Notes: generated by a model not told the origin, from the letters alone. A DNA stretch of 49,071 nucleotides from an uncultured Rikenella sp. (GCA_947627885.1 CANQXP010000010.1:1-49071); one strand, 5' to 3'; positions 1 through 8,376 are shown, numbered from the stretch's first letter. Translations and numbers: made by a program.

Positions 1-165
1 TTAGCTTTTGGGGCACGGTGAACGGCGGCCATAAGCCGTAATTACTTCAAGGCCGCCGCTCCCGCGCCCCAAAGAATGAGGACTTCGGCAGACTAAGGAG
101 TAGCGTAGCTATCTCAAAAGTTTTTGGTGCCGCTTTTTACAAAAAGCGGCAGTTCTCTCAAACCC
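1..165. repeat. Palindromic intergenic element, left-truncated copy
   Basis: This is the inner part and right arm of the repeat family seen at 23.2, 26.4, 29.1, 30.7, 32.0 and 40.4 kb. A central imperfect palindrome begins TTTTGGGGCACGG, carries GGCGGCC...GGCCGCC and closes with GCGCCCCAAAG (about positions 6-73). The shared segment GACTTCGGCAGACTAAGG then GAGTAGCGTAGCTATCTC follows. The outer hairpin differs from most copies: it is TGCCGCTTTTT/AAAAAGCGGCA (about 127-152), the hairpin type found at the left end of the 29.1 and 40.4 kb copies. The left half lies outside the window. No reading frame here looks real. Confidence 0.7.
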
Positions 166-217
166 GAAAAAGAGGGTTACAAACAAAAGATCGAATATTT
201 AACAGATACTTTTCACT

Positions 218-946
218 ATGAACCTGCGTCACCTGTTCCGCCGTCCGGCGCCCGCCGACCGGCCCTATTACGAGCTGTTGAAACGCATCTTCGGCATCGT
301 GCCGGAGAACGTGGAGCTGTATAAGCTGGCTTTGGTACACCGTTCCGCCTCCGTCACCATCGGCGGCGGACGCGTGGTCAATAACGAGCGGCTGGAATTC
401 CTGGGCGATGCGGTGATCGAGGCGGTGGTCTCCGAACTGCTTTTTATCGAATACCCCGACGCCAACGAAGGCTTCCTGAGCAAGCTGCGTTCCCGGATGG
501 TGAGCCGGGAGACGCTGAACCGGGTGGCCCTCGACCTGGGGCTGGACGCGGTGATCGTGGCCCATCCGTCGAGCCTCGTGGCGAGCCGGAACAATATCTA
601 CGGCGATGCGTTCGAGGCGTTGGTAGGGGCCTTGTATCTCGACAAAGGATATGAAGCGGCCAACCGGGTGCTGATCGACGGGATTTTCTCGGAATACGTC
701 GATATCGAAGCGCTGGAGCAGACTGAAAAGGATTTTAAGAGTCGGGTGATCGAGTGGGGGCAGAAACACCACCGACCGGTCGAGTTTCGCAGCAGCGAGT
801 GCGCCGACCATGTGGAGCTGGCGCCCCATTTCGAGACGGAATTGCTGGTCGGGGGCGTTCGTATGGGTTACGGCGACGCCCGGTCGAAAAAAGAGGCCGA
901 GCAGATCGCTGCGCACGAAGCCTTCGAACGCCTGAACGCCTTATAG
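218..946 (+). CDS. rnc: Ribonuclease III
   Basis: Endoribonuclease that cuts double-stranded RNA, acting in rRNA processing and mRNA decay in the cytoplasm. The 242-residue protein has the RNase III signature NNERLEFLGDAV at residues 55-66, with the acidic metal ligands expected there, and a C-terminal double-stranded-RNA-binding domain from about residue 170 with the basic KKEAEQIAAHEA stretch near the end. Length is normal for the family with a short N-terminal extension. The stop codon (944-946) overlaps the end of the convergent mrp gene by 6 bp, so the two transcripts would be antisense at their tips. In related Bacteroidota rnc usually follows acpP-fabF; here the upstream side is cut by the window edge and carries a repeat element. 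A box reading TACTTTTC just upstream of the ATG is only an imperfect promoter match. Confidence 0.96.
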   Translation: MNLRHLFRRPAPADRPYYELLKRIFGIVPENVELYKLALVHRSASVTIGGGRVVNNERLEFLGDAVIEAVVSELLFIEYPDANEGFLSKLRSRMVSRETLNRVALDLGLDAVIVAHPSSLVASRNNIYGDAFEALVGALYLDKGYEAANRVLIDGIFSEYVDIEALEQTEKDFKSRVIEWGQKHHRPVEFRSSECADHVELAPHFETELLVGGVRMGYGDARSKKEAEQIAAHEAFERLNAL

Positions 947-2035
947 CGGGCGGTTCGCCTCGGCCAACGCCCGCGCCACGTCGCGGAACGCCTCGCCCGA
1001 CACCGAATCGCGTGTGGCGATGGGTCGTCCCGAATCGCCCCCCTCCGCGATCGCCTGCACCAGCGGGACGGAGCCGAGGAACGGCACCCCCTGCTCCCGC
1101 GCCAGACGCGCCACGCCGCCATGCTCCGCCCCCGCCGGGCCGAAAATGTAATACTTGTTGTCCGGCAGTTCCGCCGGGGTGAACCATGCCATGTTCTCCA
1201 CGATCCCCCGGATCGGCACCTGCACATTTTCGTTCCGGAACATCGCGATTCCCCGCACCACATCCAATAGCGCCACCTCCTGCGGCGTGCTGACGATCAC
1301 CGCCCCCGACAGTTTCAGCTCGCTCACGATCGTCAGGTGCAGGTCGCCCGTTCCCGGCGGCAGGTCGATCAGCAGGTAATCCAGTTCGCCCCACGCCGTC
1401 TGGTGCAGCAGCTGCCGCAGCGCATTGGTCGCCATCGGCCCCCGCCAGACCAGCGCATCCTCTTTCGAGATAAAGAAACCGATCGACATCACCTTCACCC
1501 CGTACGCCTCCGCCGGCATAATGTATTCGAGGTCAGAACCATCCTCCGCCACTTCCGCCACCGGTTTATAGTTCTCAACGCCGAACATCTTCGGCATCGA
1601 AGGCCCGTAAATATCCGCATCCAAAACACCCACCCGGAACCCCTCGGCCGCCAGCGCCACCGCGAGGTTGGCCGTCACCGTGCTTTTGCCCACGCCTCCT
1701 TTGCCCGACGCCACCGCGATCACCTGCCCGATCTCGTTCAATTGGCTCTTCTCGCGCATGGTCTGCTGCTTCGCCGCCTTGGAATCCTTCGGCAGCGGCT
1801 CGGCCACCACGATAGTCGCCGCCACCCCCGTGGCCTCCTGCAAAACCGCCTCCGCCGCACGGCGCACCGAACCTGCCATCGGGTCGCGCGGCTTGGTCAG
1901 TTTCAGCGTAAAGCGCACCGCGCCCGTCGCATCGTCGATCTGGAGGTTCTCCACCATCCCCAGCGATACGATATCCTTGTCCTGCTCCGGGTGTTTTACA
2001 CCTTGAAGCAGGTCCAGCACTTTTTCTTTCGTCAT
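941..2035 (-). CDS. mrp: Mrp/NBP35-family P-loop ATPase, cysteine-free
   Basis: Member of the Mrp/ApbC family, which normally carries [4Fe-4S] clusters to apoproteins. The 364-residue protein has an N-terminal MIP18/DUF59-like domain (about 1-85) and a deviant Walker A motif GKGGVGKS at 111-118, followed by LDADIYGPS and the LIDLPPGTGD switch. The family's cluster-binding CxxC would lie at about 285-295. Here that stretch reads WFTPAELPDNKYYIFG, and the whole protein contains no cysteine, so it cannot hold a cluster in the standard way. From memory, other Bacteroidota Mrp proteins have the same replacement, which argues against a sequencing error. It starts 2 bp after the ispG stop, so the two are almost certainly co-transcribed; IspG is itself a [4Fe-4S] enzyme. 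A scaffold role without Cys ligands or a pure ATPase role are both open. Confidence 0.93.
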   Translation of the reverse strand: MTKEKVLDLLQGVKHPEQDKDIVSLGMVENLQIDDATGAVRFTLKLTKPRDPMAGSVRRAAEAVLQEATGVAATIVVAEPLPKDSKAAKQQTMREKSQLNEIGQVIAVASGKGGVGKSTVTANLAVALAAEGFRVGVLDADIYGPSMPKMFGVENYKPVAEVAEDGSDLEYIMPAEAYGVKVMSIGFFISKEDALVWRGPMATNALRQLLHQTAWGELDYLLIDLPPGTGDLHLTIVSELKLSGAVIVSTPQEVALLDVVRGIAMFRNENVQVPIRGIVENMAWFTPAELPDNKYYIFGPAGAEHGGVARLAREQGVPFLGSVPLVQAIAEGGDSGRPIATRDSVSGEAFRDVARALAEANRPL

Positions 2036-2037
2036 CT

Positions 2038-3846
2038 CTATTTCAAACTATTGTTTATCAGCTCCTCCAGCCGTTCCAAAGCCCCCTCCTGCGGAATATT
2101 CCGCTCTACCACCTCCTTGCCCCGGTAGAGCGTCACCAGTCCGTTTCCTGACCCGACATAGCCGAAATCGGCATCCGCCATCTCGCCCGGCCCGTTCACG
2201 ATACAGCCCATCACAGCAATTTTCAGGCCCGGATAGCCCCCGAACCGCTCTTTCACCGCTTTCGCGACGCTTTGCAGCTCGAACAGCGTCCGTCCGCAGC
2301 CCGGACACGAGATAATTTCGGTCTTCGAGATCCGCGCCCGCGCCGCCTGCAAGATCGAGAAAGACAGCGAAGTCAGGTCGAAATCCGGCGTCACGTCCCG
2401 CTCCGTCTCAATCAGGTTACCACAGGTATCCTCGTCATAAACCCGTTCAAAGACCTCGTTGACAAGCCATATCCCGTCCCCGAAGCCGTCAATCAGGAGT
2501 GCACCGAAGTCCGCCGCCGCATAGAGCTGCAACCGCTCCAACGATTTCTCCCCGTAACAGCGGCTCATAATCACCGGGTTGCGCAGGCCGTGCCGCATCA
2601 GCTGCACGAAACAGGCCCGTATCTCCCCCACCCAATGGGTATTTTCCGACACCAGAACCAATATCCGCTCCGGATGCCCTTCCAGCCACTCCAGGAATTC
2701 ATAGGTCAGGTGCTCCAGCGTGCAGGCAATCCATCCCTGCCCGTCGTCGCGGCCCGACATCGCCCGCTGCGGCGTCACCAGCATGAAATCGTCCGGCGAA
2801 AGATCTGCCCCCGCCCCACGGTCGCCGACGACCACCGGAACCGCCCCGCCCCCGATCGTTATCCCGCGATACTGCACGGCCGCAGTAGCCCGCCGCGCGT
2901 AATTGTACGGATCGTAAGGCACAGGCTCGTCGTCCACCGGAATGTAGTTGTGTATCTCCCGCCCTTTGAAGTAGTCGGCCAGTATCCGGGCCGGCAAAAT
3001 CTCGTTTTCGGGCGGCTCGGTCAGCGACACGCGGATGGTATCCCCTATACCGTCGGCCAAAAGCGCGCCGATCCCCACCGCCGAGCGTATCCGGCCGTCC
3101 TCCCCCTCGCCCGCCTCCGTGACGCCCAGGTGCAGCGGGTAACGCATCCCCTCCTCGTCCATCCGCACCACCAGCTTGCGGTATGCCTCGACCATCACCC
3201 GCGTGTTGCTCGACTTCATCGAGATCACCACCCGGTCGTAGCCCTCGGCCCGGCAGACGCGCAGGAATTCCATCGCCGACTCCACCATGCCGTCCGTCGT
3301 GTCGCCGTAGCGCGACATGATCCGGTCCGACAGCGAGCCGTGGTTCACTCCGATGCGGATCACCGTGTTGTAGTATTTGCACACCTCGATCAGCGCCGTC
3401 AGCTGTACCCGCAGCCGTTCCAGCTCGGCGGCGTACTCTTCGTCGGTATAGGCAAGTTGTTGGAAAGTGGCCCGCTTGTCGATGAAATTCCCCGGATTGA
3501 TCCGCACCTTGCTCACATACTGCGCCGCGATCAAGGCGACCTGCGGGTTGAAATGGATGTCCGCCACCAACGGCACGTAGCACTCCTGTTCCTCGATCCG
3601 CCGCCGGATGGTCAACAGCCGTTCGGCCTCGGTACGTCCCGGCGCGGTGAGCCGCACCATCTCGGCCCCCGCCGCCGCAATCCGCATCACCTGTTTGGCG
3701 GAAGCCTCGACGTCGGCCGTATTGGCGGTGGTCATGGACTGGATCACGACCGGCGCGCCGCCGCCGAGTACCAAATGGCTGCCGATCCGGATCGGGTTGC
3801 TCCACCGGCGGGTATAACTGAACAGGTTGGGACAGTAACGTTTCAT
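2038..3846 (-). CDS. ispG: 4-hydroxy-3-methylbut-2-en-1-yl diphosphate synthase, large form
   Basis: IspG (GcpE) catalyses the penultimate step of the MEP isoprenoid pathway, converting MEcPP to HMBPP with a [4Fe-4S] cluster. The 602-residue length is the large form (TIM barrel, inserted domain, Fe-S domain) found in Bacteroidota, chlamydiae and plants, versus about 370 in E. coli. The N-terminal barrel includes PVVIQSMTTANTADVEAS and VRINPGNFIDKR. The cluster ligands lie at the C-terminus: CPGC (Cys514, Cys517), then Cys548 in GCIVNGPGE with Glu555 following. A TAAATTTG promoter box sits 33-40 bp upstream of the start. mrp follows after 2 bp, making an ispG-mrp operon. Confidence 0.97.
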   Translation of the reverse strand: MKRYCPNLFSYTRRWSNPIRIGSHLVLGGGAPVVIQSMTTANTADVEASAKQVMRIAAAGAEMVRLTAPGRTEAERLLTIRRRIEEQECYVPLVADIHFNPQVALIAAQYVSKVRINPGNFIDKRATFQQLAYTDEEYAAELERLRVQLTALIEVCKYYNTVIRIGVNHGSLSDRIMSRYGDTTDGMVESAMEFLRVCRAEGYDRVVISMKSSNTRVMVEAYRKLVVRMDEEGMRYPLHLGVTEAGEGEDGRIRSAVGIGALLADGIGDTIRVSLTEPPENEILPARILADYFKGREIHNYIPVDDEPVPYDPYNYARRATAAVQYRGITIGGGAVPVVVGDRGAGADLSPDDFMLVTPQRAMSGRDDGQGWIACTLEHLTYEFLEWLEGHPERILVLVSENTHWVGEIRACFVQLMRHGLRNPVIMSRCYGEKSLERLQLYAAADFGALLIDGFGDGIWLVNEVFERVYDEDTCGNLIETERDVTPDFDLTSLSFSILQAARARISKTEIISCPGCGRTLFELQSVAKAVKERFGGYPGLKIAVMGCIVNGPGEMADADFGYVGSGNGLVTLYRGKEVVERNIPQEGALERLEELINNSLK

Positions 3847-3878
3847 AGCGCGGCGCGTGAGGGTAAGAGATATTCTTA

Positions 3879-3886
3879 CAAATTTA
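3879..3886 (-). promoter_or_regulatory. Promoter -7 box for ispG-mrp
   Basis: On the minus strand this reads TAAATTTG, a full match to the Bacteroidota -7 consensus TAnnTTTG, 33 bp upstream of the ispG ATG. No clear -33 TTTG is seen upstream. Confidence 0.6.
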
Positions 3887-4016
3887 AGAAAAGTCTTTTA
3901 TTTGTGCCGCAGGAAATTTTCGACGGCGCGCGGCAAATGTTGATAATCATTTCTGCCTTTGCTTAGTAATAGTGTACGTGCTTATAACCCGTCTGGAAAT
4001 CTGGAAAATTTCTTAC

Positions 4017-4069
4017 CACTTGAGCCGGGCTGATTTCCTGATGCGGCCGCTGCCCGGACGGAGTGCCCG
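4017..4069. repeat. 53-bp direct repeat, copy 1
   Basis: Begins CACTTGAGCCGGGCTGATTT and ends in GGAGTGCCCG. A second copy starts 141 bp downstream at 4158 and differs at one visible position (GCCGC versus GCCGT). The 88-bp spacer between them is not itself repeated. Confidence 0.85.
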
Positions 4070-4157
4070 GAGGCACCGCGGGGTCATGTCTTTTTTCCGA
4101 TCAAGGCATTCCAGAGTCTCGACTTGAAAGAAGATAGGCCCCGCTGTTTTCATTTAT

Positions 4158-4210
4158 CACTTGAGCCGGGCTGATTTCCTGATGCGGCCGTTGCCCGGAC
4201 GGAGTGCCCG
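4158..4210. repeat. 53-bp direct repeat, copy 2
   Basis: Second copy of the unit at 4017-4069, same orientation. Both copies are followed by a short GC-rich tail (GGAGGCACCGCGGGG versus CGGCACCAAACGCGGGG) that is related but not identical, so the similarity extends imperfectly for about 20 bp more. Confidence 0.85.
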
Positions 4211-4922
4211 CGGCACCAAACGCGGGGCCGATTTATTTAGGGTGGCCGGAGCTTGCGAGGCCGCTTTTCAGCCGCGTCAGCGGATGATTGCGGGCCTTCG
4301 CGGGGCGAAGCTCCGGCCCGACCGCTGGCGCGGGACGATTTTCGTCGGATGCCCTTGAGGTCCCTTATTTGTCCTCGGCGCGCTCCCCCGCGCCGATTTA
4401 GGGTATTTACAGCCCCCGGCGGAGTCGCCGAAGCGACCGCCCGAGGCCACCGCTATTGCGGGGACTCAACTATTCGTTTCCCTGTTCCGGGCCGAAGCTA
4501 TTCCGCTCTCTCGGGTTTCGGGCCGCCACCACCCGGCCAGGCCGCAAAGCGGCCTGGCGGCAGGCCCGCCGTTGACTTGGGAACCCTCACGCCGCACTAA
4601 CGCTTGGCAGCCCATAAGGACTCAGCTGCTCGCTCTTCCGGGCGCACCTGCTCCGGTGCCTCCGGGCTGGCGCTTTCTACTGCGGCCCTATGGGCCGCAC
4701 AGGCCGCAGCCTCCGGCGGCGGAGGCCTGTAACCCTCGCAAGCTCGGTTTAGCCCTCCGCAGGCTGCGACCAGCCATTCCGAGTTCCCGACGGCGCCCGT
4801 GGCAAATTTGTATTTTAACCTTCGCTAAAATTGCATCTCTGCCCTTTAGCGGGCGGTGCGTGCCGCACTCCCAAAGGGCTGTGAATACCCCAGCCCCCAT
4901 CGCCCCGATTTATTCACAACTC

Positions 4923-6311
4923 TTACGACCGGTTCCCGAACACCCGCCGCGCCAGCTCGTCCACCCGGTTGACATAAATGATTTCGATCCCCTTCGGCGC
5001 ATTGTGCAGCGCCTTGCGCGCATAGCCCGACACCACGATCGTCTTGAACCCTAAGCGCGCCGCCTCCGATACCCGTTGGTCGGTCTTCGCCGCCGGCCGC
5101 ACCTCCCCGGACAAGCCCACCTCGCCCGCAAAACAGATATCCGCGTCCAGTGCAATGTCCAGTCCCGACGAGATGATCGCCGCGATAATCGCCAAATCCA
5201 GACCCGTGTCCGCCACCCGGAATCCTCCCGCCAGATTCAGGAACACGTCCTTCGTCCCCAGCTTGAACCCCAGCCGCTTTTCGAGCACCGCCAACAGCAT
5301 GTTGAGCCGCTTGTAGTCCACCCCCGTTGCCGACCGCTGCGGCGTGCCGTAGGCCGAGGTGCTCACCAGCACCTGCGTCTCGATCAGGAACGGCCGCACC
5401 CCCTCGATCGTCGCACCGATGGCGATGCCGCTCAGCGGCTCGTCGTAGTGCGACACCAGTATCTCCGACGGATTGTCTACCTCCCGCAGCCCCTCGTTGA
5501 GCATCTCGAAGACGCCGATCTCGTTCGTGGCCCCGAAGCGGTTCTTGATGCTCCGCAGGATGCGGTAAGCGTTGTTGCTGTCCCCCTCGAACTGGAACAC
5601 CACGTCCACGATATGCTCCAGTATCTTCGGCCCCGCGATGGAGCCCTCTTTGGTGATGTGGCCGATCATCAACACCGGCACCTTGGTCTCCTTGGCGTAC
5701 TTGAGCAGCATCGCCGCGCACTCGCGCACCTGGCTGACGCTGCCCGGCGAGGACTCGACCCGCTCGGAATACAACGTCTGGATCGAGTCGATCACCACCA
5801 GCTCCGGCGCGGTTTCGGTTAATTGCGTAATGATATTTTCGAGCGAAGTTTCGCTCAGGATCATGCACTGCTCGTTCAGAACCCCAAGCCGGTCGGCCCG
5901 CATCTTGATCTGCTCCGGGCTCTCCTCGCCGGAAACGTAAAGGATCGGGGTGCCGGCCATCCGCACGGCGATCTGCAAAGCCAGTGTGGACTTCCCGATC
6001 CCCGGCTCGCCGCCCAGCAGCACCAGCGATCCCGGCACAAGCCCTCCGCCGAGCACGCGGTTGACCTCCTGGTTCAGCAGGTCGATGCGCTGGAATGCGC
6101 TCCGTTCGACTTTATGCACCGGAATGGGCCGGTTGCGCTCCCCCGAAGCAGACGAGCTGAAAAAGTTGTTGGTCGTCAGCGGGCTGCTCTTGGCGGCCAC
6201 GATCTCCTCGGTATAGGTGTTCCACTCGCCGCAGGCGGGGCACTTGCCGACCCACTTGGGGGATTCGTTTCCGCAGGCGGTGCAGAAGTAGCTTTTCTTG
6301 AGTTTGGCCAT
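4923..6311 (-). CDS. radA: DNA repair protein RadA (Sms)
   Basis: RecA-like ATPase that promotes branch migration of recombination intermediates. The 462-residue length matches E. coli RadA. An N-terminal C4 zinc finger has Cys10, Cys13, Cys24 and Cys27 (CTAC...CPAC). The Walker A is GEPGIGKST at 101-109, the RadA-specific KNRFG is at 256-260, and a Lon-protease-like domain fills the C-terminus. An in-frame start 60 codons upstream exists, but that extension is low-complexity and passes through intergenic repeat sequence. The ATG at 6311 (MAKLKKSYFC) places the zinc finger where the family has it. The gene stands alone between two hairpin-rich non-coding stretches. Confidence 0.97.
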   Translation of the reverse strand: MAKLKKSYFCTACGNESPKWVGKCPACGEWNTYTEEIVAAKSSPLTTNNFFSSSASGERNRPIPVHKVERSAFQRIDLLNQEVNRVLGGGLVPGSLVLLGGEPGIGKSTLALQIAVRMAGTPILYVSGEESPEQIKMRADRLGVLNEQCMILSETSLENIITQLTETAPELVVIDSIQTLYSERVESSPGSVSQVRECAAMLLKYAKETKVPVLMIGHITKEGSIAGPKILEHIVDVVFQFEGDSNNAYRILRSIKNRFGATNEIGVFEMLNEGLREVDNPSEILVSHYDEPLSGIAIGATIEGVRPFLIETQVLVSTSAYGTPQRSATGVDYKRLNMLLAVLEKRLGFKLGTKDVFLNLAGGFRVADTGLDLAIIAAIISSGLDIALDADICFAGEVGLSGEVRPAAKTDQRVSEAARLGFKTIVVSGYARKALHNAPKGIEIIYVNRVDELARRVFGNRS

Positions 6312-6545
6312 GGTATCTCTTTTCAGTTGTCCGGGGGCGAGCGGTGCCGCTGGGCACTCCGGCCGGGCTGTAATTACCCTAAGTTGCAACCCGGCGCCGG
6401 GGGTGGCTCCGGCCTTGCCGCTGACGCGGGAAATAAGCTTGTCGTTTTTGTCCCCCCGCGCGCCCTTCGGGCTCGCCCGCGACCGGGCCACCGCTGCCGC
6501 GGAGACTTAGGATAGGTTCAGCCCGCAAAAGCCCCAACGACCGCC
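6312..6545. repeat. Intergenic repeat related to the 40.5 kb element
   Basis: A 234-bp stretch between radA and the transporter gene with no gene. Three blocks recur in the same order at 40.45-40.63 kb: CCGGGCTGTAATTACCC near 6365, CCGGGGGTGGCTCCGGCC near 6402, and GGATAGGTTCAGCCCG followed by AAAGCCCCAACGA near 6510-6541. The middle block also recurs, reverse-complemented, near 47.34 and 49.01 kb. Between them lies a GC-rich inverted repeat around CGCGCCCTTCGGGCTCGCCCGCG. Confidence 0.6.
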
Positions 6546-8141
6546 CTATCCGACAATCATCGAGACGATCTGGATGCAGATAATCAACAGTACCATCGCC
6601 ACCGGATAGACCGTCGCATACGACACGCTCACCGCGCTGCTGTCCGACATCGAGTCCGCCGCCGCCAGGCCCGGCGTGCTCGTCATCCCGCCCGTCAGCG
6701 TCCCCAGCAGGTCCAGCAGGTTGATCCGGAAGAAATAGCGCGCCACCAGCGTAGCCACCACCATCGGCAGCAAGGTAATGAAAAATCCGCTGATAAAGAG
6801 CGACCACCCGCTGTCCATGAACGTCTTGACGAGACCCTGTCCGGCAGCCGTCCCTACGTTCGCCAGGAACAGCAGCAGCCCCAGCTGCCTGAGGAGCTGG
6901 TTGGCCGATCCCGACATCGTCCAGATCACCGGCCCGGTCTTGCCCACCGCGCTCAGCACCAATGCCGTCAGCAGCACGCCCCCCGTCAGGCCGAACGAAA
7001 AAGTAAAACTGTCCGAAAAAGAGAGTGATATTTTGCCCACGACCACCCCCAGCGCAATCCCCAGCGCGATGGGCAGGAAATCCGTGTCCGAAATTCGCTT
7101 GCCCTCGTTGCCGATCAGCTGCAACACCTCCTCCATGCTGTCTTTGCGCCCCACGATCGTCAGTTTGTCGCCGAACTTAAGGGCCAGCGACGGAGCCGGC
7201 GAGAGGTCGATCCCCGCCCGGCGGATACGCGTCACCACGCAGCCGAAATTCTGTTGCAGGTTGAGGCTTCCCAACGTCCGGTTCACTATGGCCTTCGAGG
7301 TCACCAGTCCCGTCTGCAACTCCACATTGTCCCCGAACGGCAGCTCCCCGTCCAGCCGTTCGCCCACGAATTCCGCCACCTTCTCGTGCGAACCCGGCGT
7401 CCCGACAGCCTTGATCAGGTCGCCCTCCAGCAAGATCGTCCCCGCATGCGGAATGATCGACTCCTCGCCCCGCACGATGCGCGAGATCACCGCCCCCGTG
7501 TTGAGCCGCAATTTGATGTCCTGCAACTTGCGCCCCGCGATCAGCGGATTGGTCACCCGGTAGGCATGCGCCACGATGTCCGGGTAGAGCTCTTTCTGGT
7601 CGGCCGCCAGCTTGGCCTCCTCGTCTTTGATATTGATCTTCAGGATGCGCGGCAGCAGCTTGACGAACAGGATCACCCCGATCACCCCGAACGGGTAGGC
7701 GATACCGTAGGAGATGGCGGCATTGTCGCCCGTGATTTCGCGCGCCGTGGCCAGCCCCGGCGTGCTGGTCAGCGCCCCGGCCAACAGCCCCGCCGTGTCC
7801 GGCGCGTTCAGGTCGAAGATGTATTTCATCGCCAGCGCCACGACCGCCGCCGTCAGTACCAGCACGGCAGCGATCCCGGCAAGGGTTTTCCCCTTGCTCT
7901 TGAACGTGCTGAAAAATCCCGGCCCGGCCTGTATGCCGATGGCGAAAATAAAGAGGGTCATCCCGAAGTTCCCCAGTTCGGCGGGCACCACGATGCCGAA
8001 GTGGCCGAAAAGCAGGGCCACGAAGATCACGGCGGATACGTCGAGGGTGATCCCCTTGATGCTGATGCGCCCGACGATAAAGCCCAGGGCGATAATCACG
8101 AAAAGGACGAAAATGGTGGAGCCGAACAGGGAGCTGAGCAT
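6546..8141 (-). CDS. YidE/YbjL/AspT-family transporter with TrkA-C domains
   Basis: Inner-membrane transporter of the aspartate:alanine exchanger type. The 531-residue protein has the family's duplicated layout. A first hydrophobic block (about 1-165, opening LFGSTIFVLFVIIALGFIVG and containing IFAIGIQAGPGF) is followed by a soluble middle with two TrkA-C/RCK-C-like domains (about 200-360, e.g. GDLIKAVGTPGSHEKVAEF). A second membrane block (about 365-531) then repeats the GG(M/A)TSTPGLA motif found near residue 145 as TSTPGLATA. RCK-C domains bind small ligands and could gate transport. The substrate cannot be read from sequence; dicarboxylic amino acids are the family precedent. The gene has its own promoter box at 8160-8167. 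Confidence 0.9.
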   Translation of the reverse strand: MLSSLFGSTIFVLFVIIALGFIVGRISIKGITLDVSAVIFVALLFGHFGIVVPAELGNFGMTLFIFAIGIQAGPGFFSTFKSKGKTLAGIAAVLVLTAAVVALAMKYIFDLNAPDTAGLLAGALTSTPGLATAREITGDNAAISYGIAYPFGVIGVILFVKLLPRILKINIKDEEAKLAADQKELYPDIVAHAYRVTNPLIAGRKLQDIKLRLNTGAVISRIVRGEESIIPHAGTILLEGDLIKAVGTPGSHEKVAEFVGERLDGELPFGDNVELQTGLVTSKAIVNRTLGSLNLQQNFGCVVTRIRRAGIDLSPAPSLALKFGDKLTIVGRKDSMEEVLQLIGNEGKRISDTDFLPIALGIALGVVVGKISLSFSDSFTFSFGLTGGVLLTALVLSAVGKTGPVIWTMSGSANQLLRQLGLLLFLANVGTAAGQGLVKTFMDSGWSLFISGFFITLLPMVVATLVARYFFRINLLDLLGTLTGGMTSTPGLAAADSMSDSSAVSVSYATVYPVAMVLLIICIQIVSMIVG

Positions 8142-8159
8142 CGTTTTCTAATTTTTTTA

Positions 8160-8167
8160 CAAAGATA
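8160..8167 (-). promoter_or_regulatory. Promoter -7 box for the transporter gene
   Basis: Reads TATCTTTG on the minus strand (TAnnTTTG consensus), 19 bp upstream of the start codon at 8141. Confidence 0.65.
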
Positions 8168-8184
8168 GCTATTTTCCCCGTACC

Positions 8185-8221
8185 GCTCCGGCCGGCCGGG
8201 AATAAACGGCCGGGCCGGAGC
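8185..8221. other. Strong intergenic hairpin between divergent promoters
   Basis: GCTCCGGCC at 8185-8193 pairs with GGCCGGAGC at 8213-8221, and the inner GGCCG at 8194-8198 pairs with CGGCC at 8207-8211, leaving one bulged G and a GGAATAAA loop. There is no T-run on either side, so it does not look like an intrinsic terminator. It lies between the transporter promoter and the tRNA-Gln promoter. Confidence 0.65.
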
Positions 8222-8236
8222 AGGGATGAAAGAATA

Positions 8237-8268
8237 TTTGCGGATTCGGGGAAAAAGACCTATTTTTG
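8237..8268 (+). promoter_or_regulatory. Promoter of tRNA-Gln(UUG)
   Basis: A -33 TTTG at 8237-8240 and a -7 TATTTTTG at 8261-8268 are separated by exactly 20 bp, a complete Bacteroidota housekeeping promoter. The tRNA begins 18 bp after the box. Confidence 0.8.
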
Positions 8269-8286
8269 TGCCGGCGAAAGCGGTTC

Positions 8287-8357
8287 TGACCCATGGTGTA
8301 ATGGTAACACAGCAGATTTTGGTTCTGTCGTTCCAGGTTCGAGTCCTGGTGGGTCAA
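8287..8357 (+). tRNA. tRNA-Gln (anticodon UUG)
   Basis: The acceptor stem TGACCCA (8287-8293) pairs with TGGGTCA (8350-8356), with discriminator A at 8357 and no encoded CCA. The D arm is GTGTAATGGTAACAC. The anticodon stem GCAGA/TCTGT encloses the loop TTTTGGT, giving anticodon TTG, which reads CAA. The T arm is CCAGG-TTCGAGT-CCTGG. A T-run follows directly. Confidence 0.96.
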
Positions 8358-8376
8358 CACTTTTTTTGAAGAATTT

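Larger units (their letters stand above)
3950..4920. other. Gene-free, hairpin-rich intergenic block
   Basis: Nearly 1 kb with no convincing gene; the open frames across it lack any recognisable motif and overlap radA or each other. It contains a 53-bp direct repeat (separate entry) and a string of inverted repeats. GGCCGGAGCTT at 4244-4254 pairs with AAGCTCCGGCC at 4308-4318. TCGGCGCG at 4375-4382 pairs with CGCGCCGA at 4389-4396. GCCAGGCCGC at 4536-4545 pairs with GCGGCCTGGC at 4549-4558 around AAA. ACAGGCC pairs with GGCCTGT near 4698-4730. GCCCTTT pairs with AAAGGGC near 4840-4880, just past the radA stop. Function unknown; it could be a degenerate repeat cluster or structured RNA. Confidence 0.6.

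Noticed and set aside
941-946. Overlap of rnc and mrp as a sign of a frameshift or misassembly
   Set aside because: Both proteins end at family-typical places; a 6-bp convergent overlap is normal.
2272-3966. A 564-codon open frame on the plus strand opposite ispG
   Set aside because: It is antisense to a well-supported IspG gene, has no motif, and its His/Arg/Pro-rich composition is typical of GC-rich shadow frames.
4572-5054. A 160-codon frame entering the 3' end of radA
   Set aside because: Proline-rich, motif-free, overlaps radA on the opposite strand and spans hairpins; better explained as non-coding.
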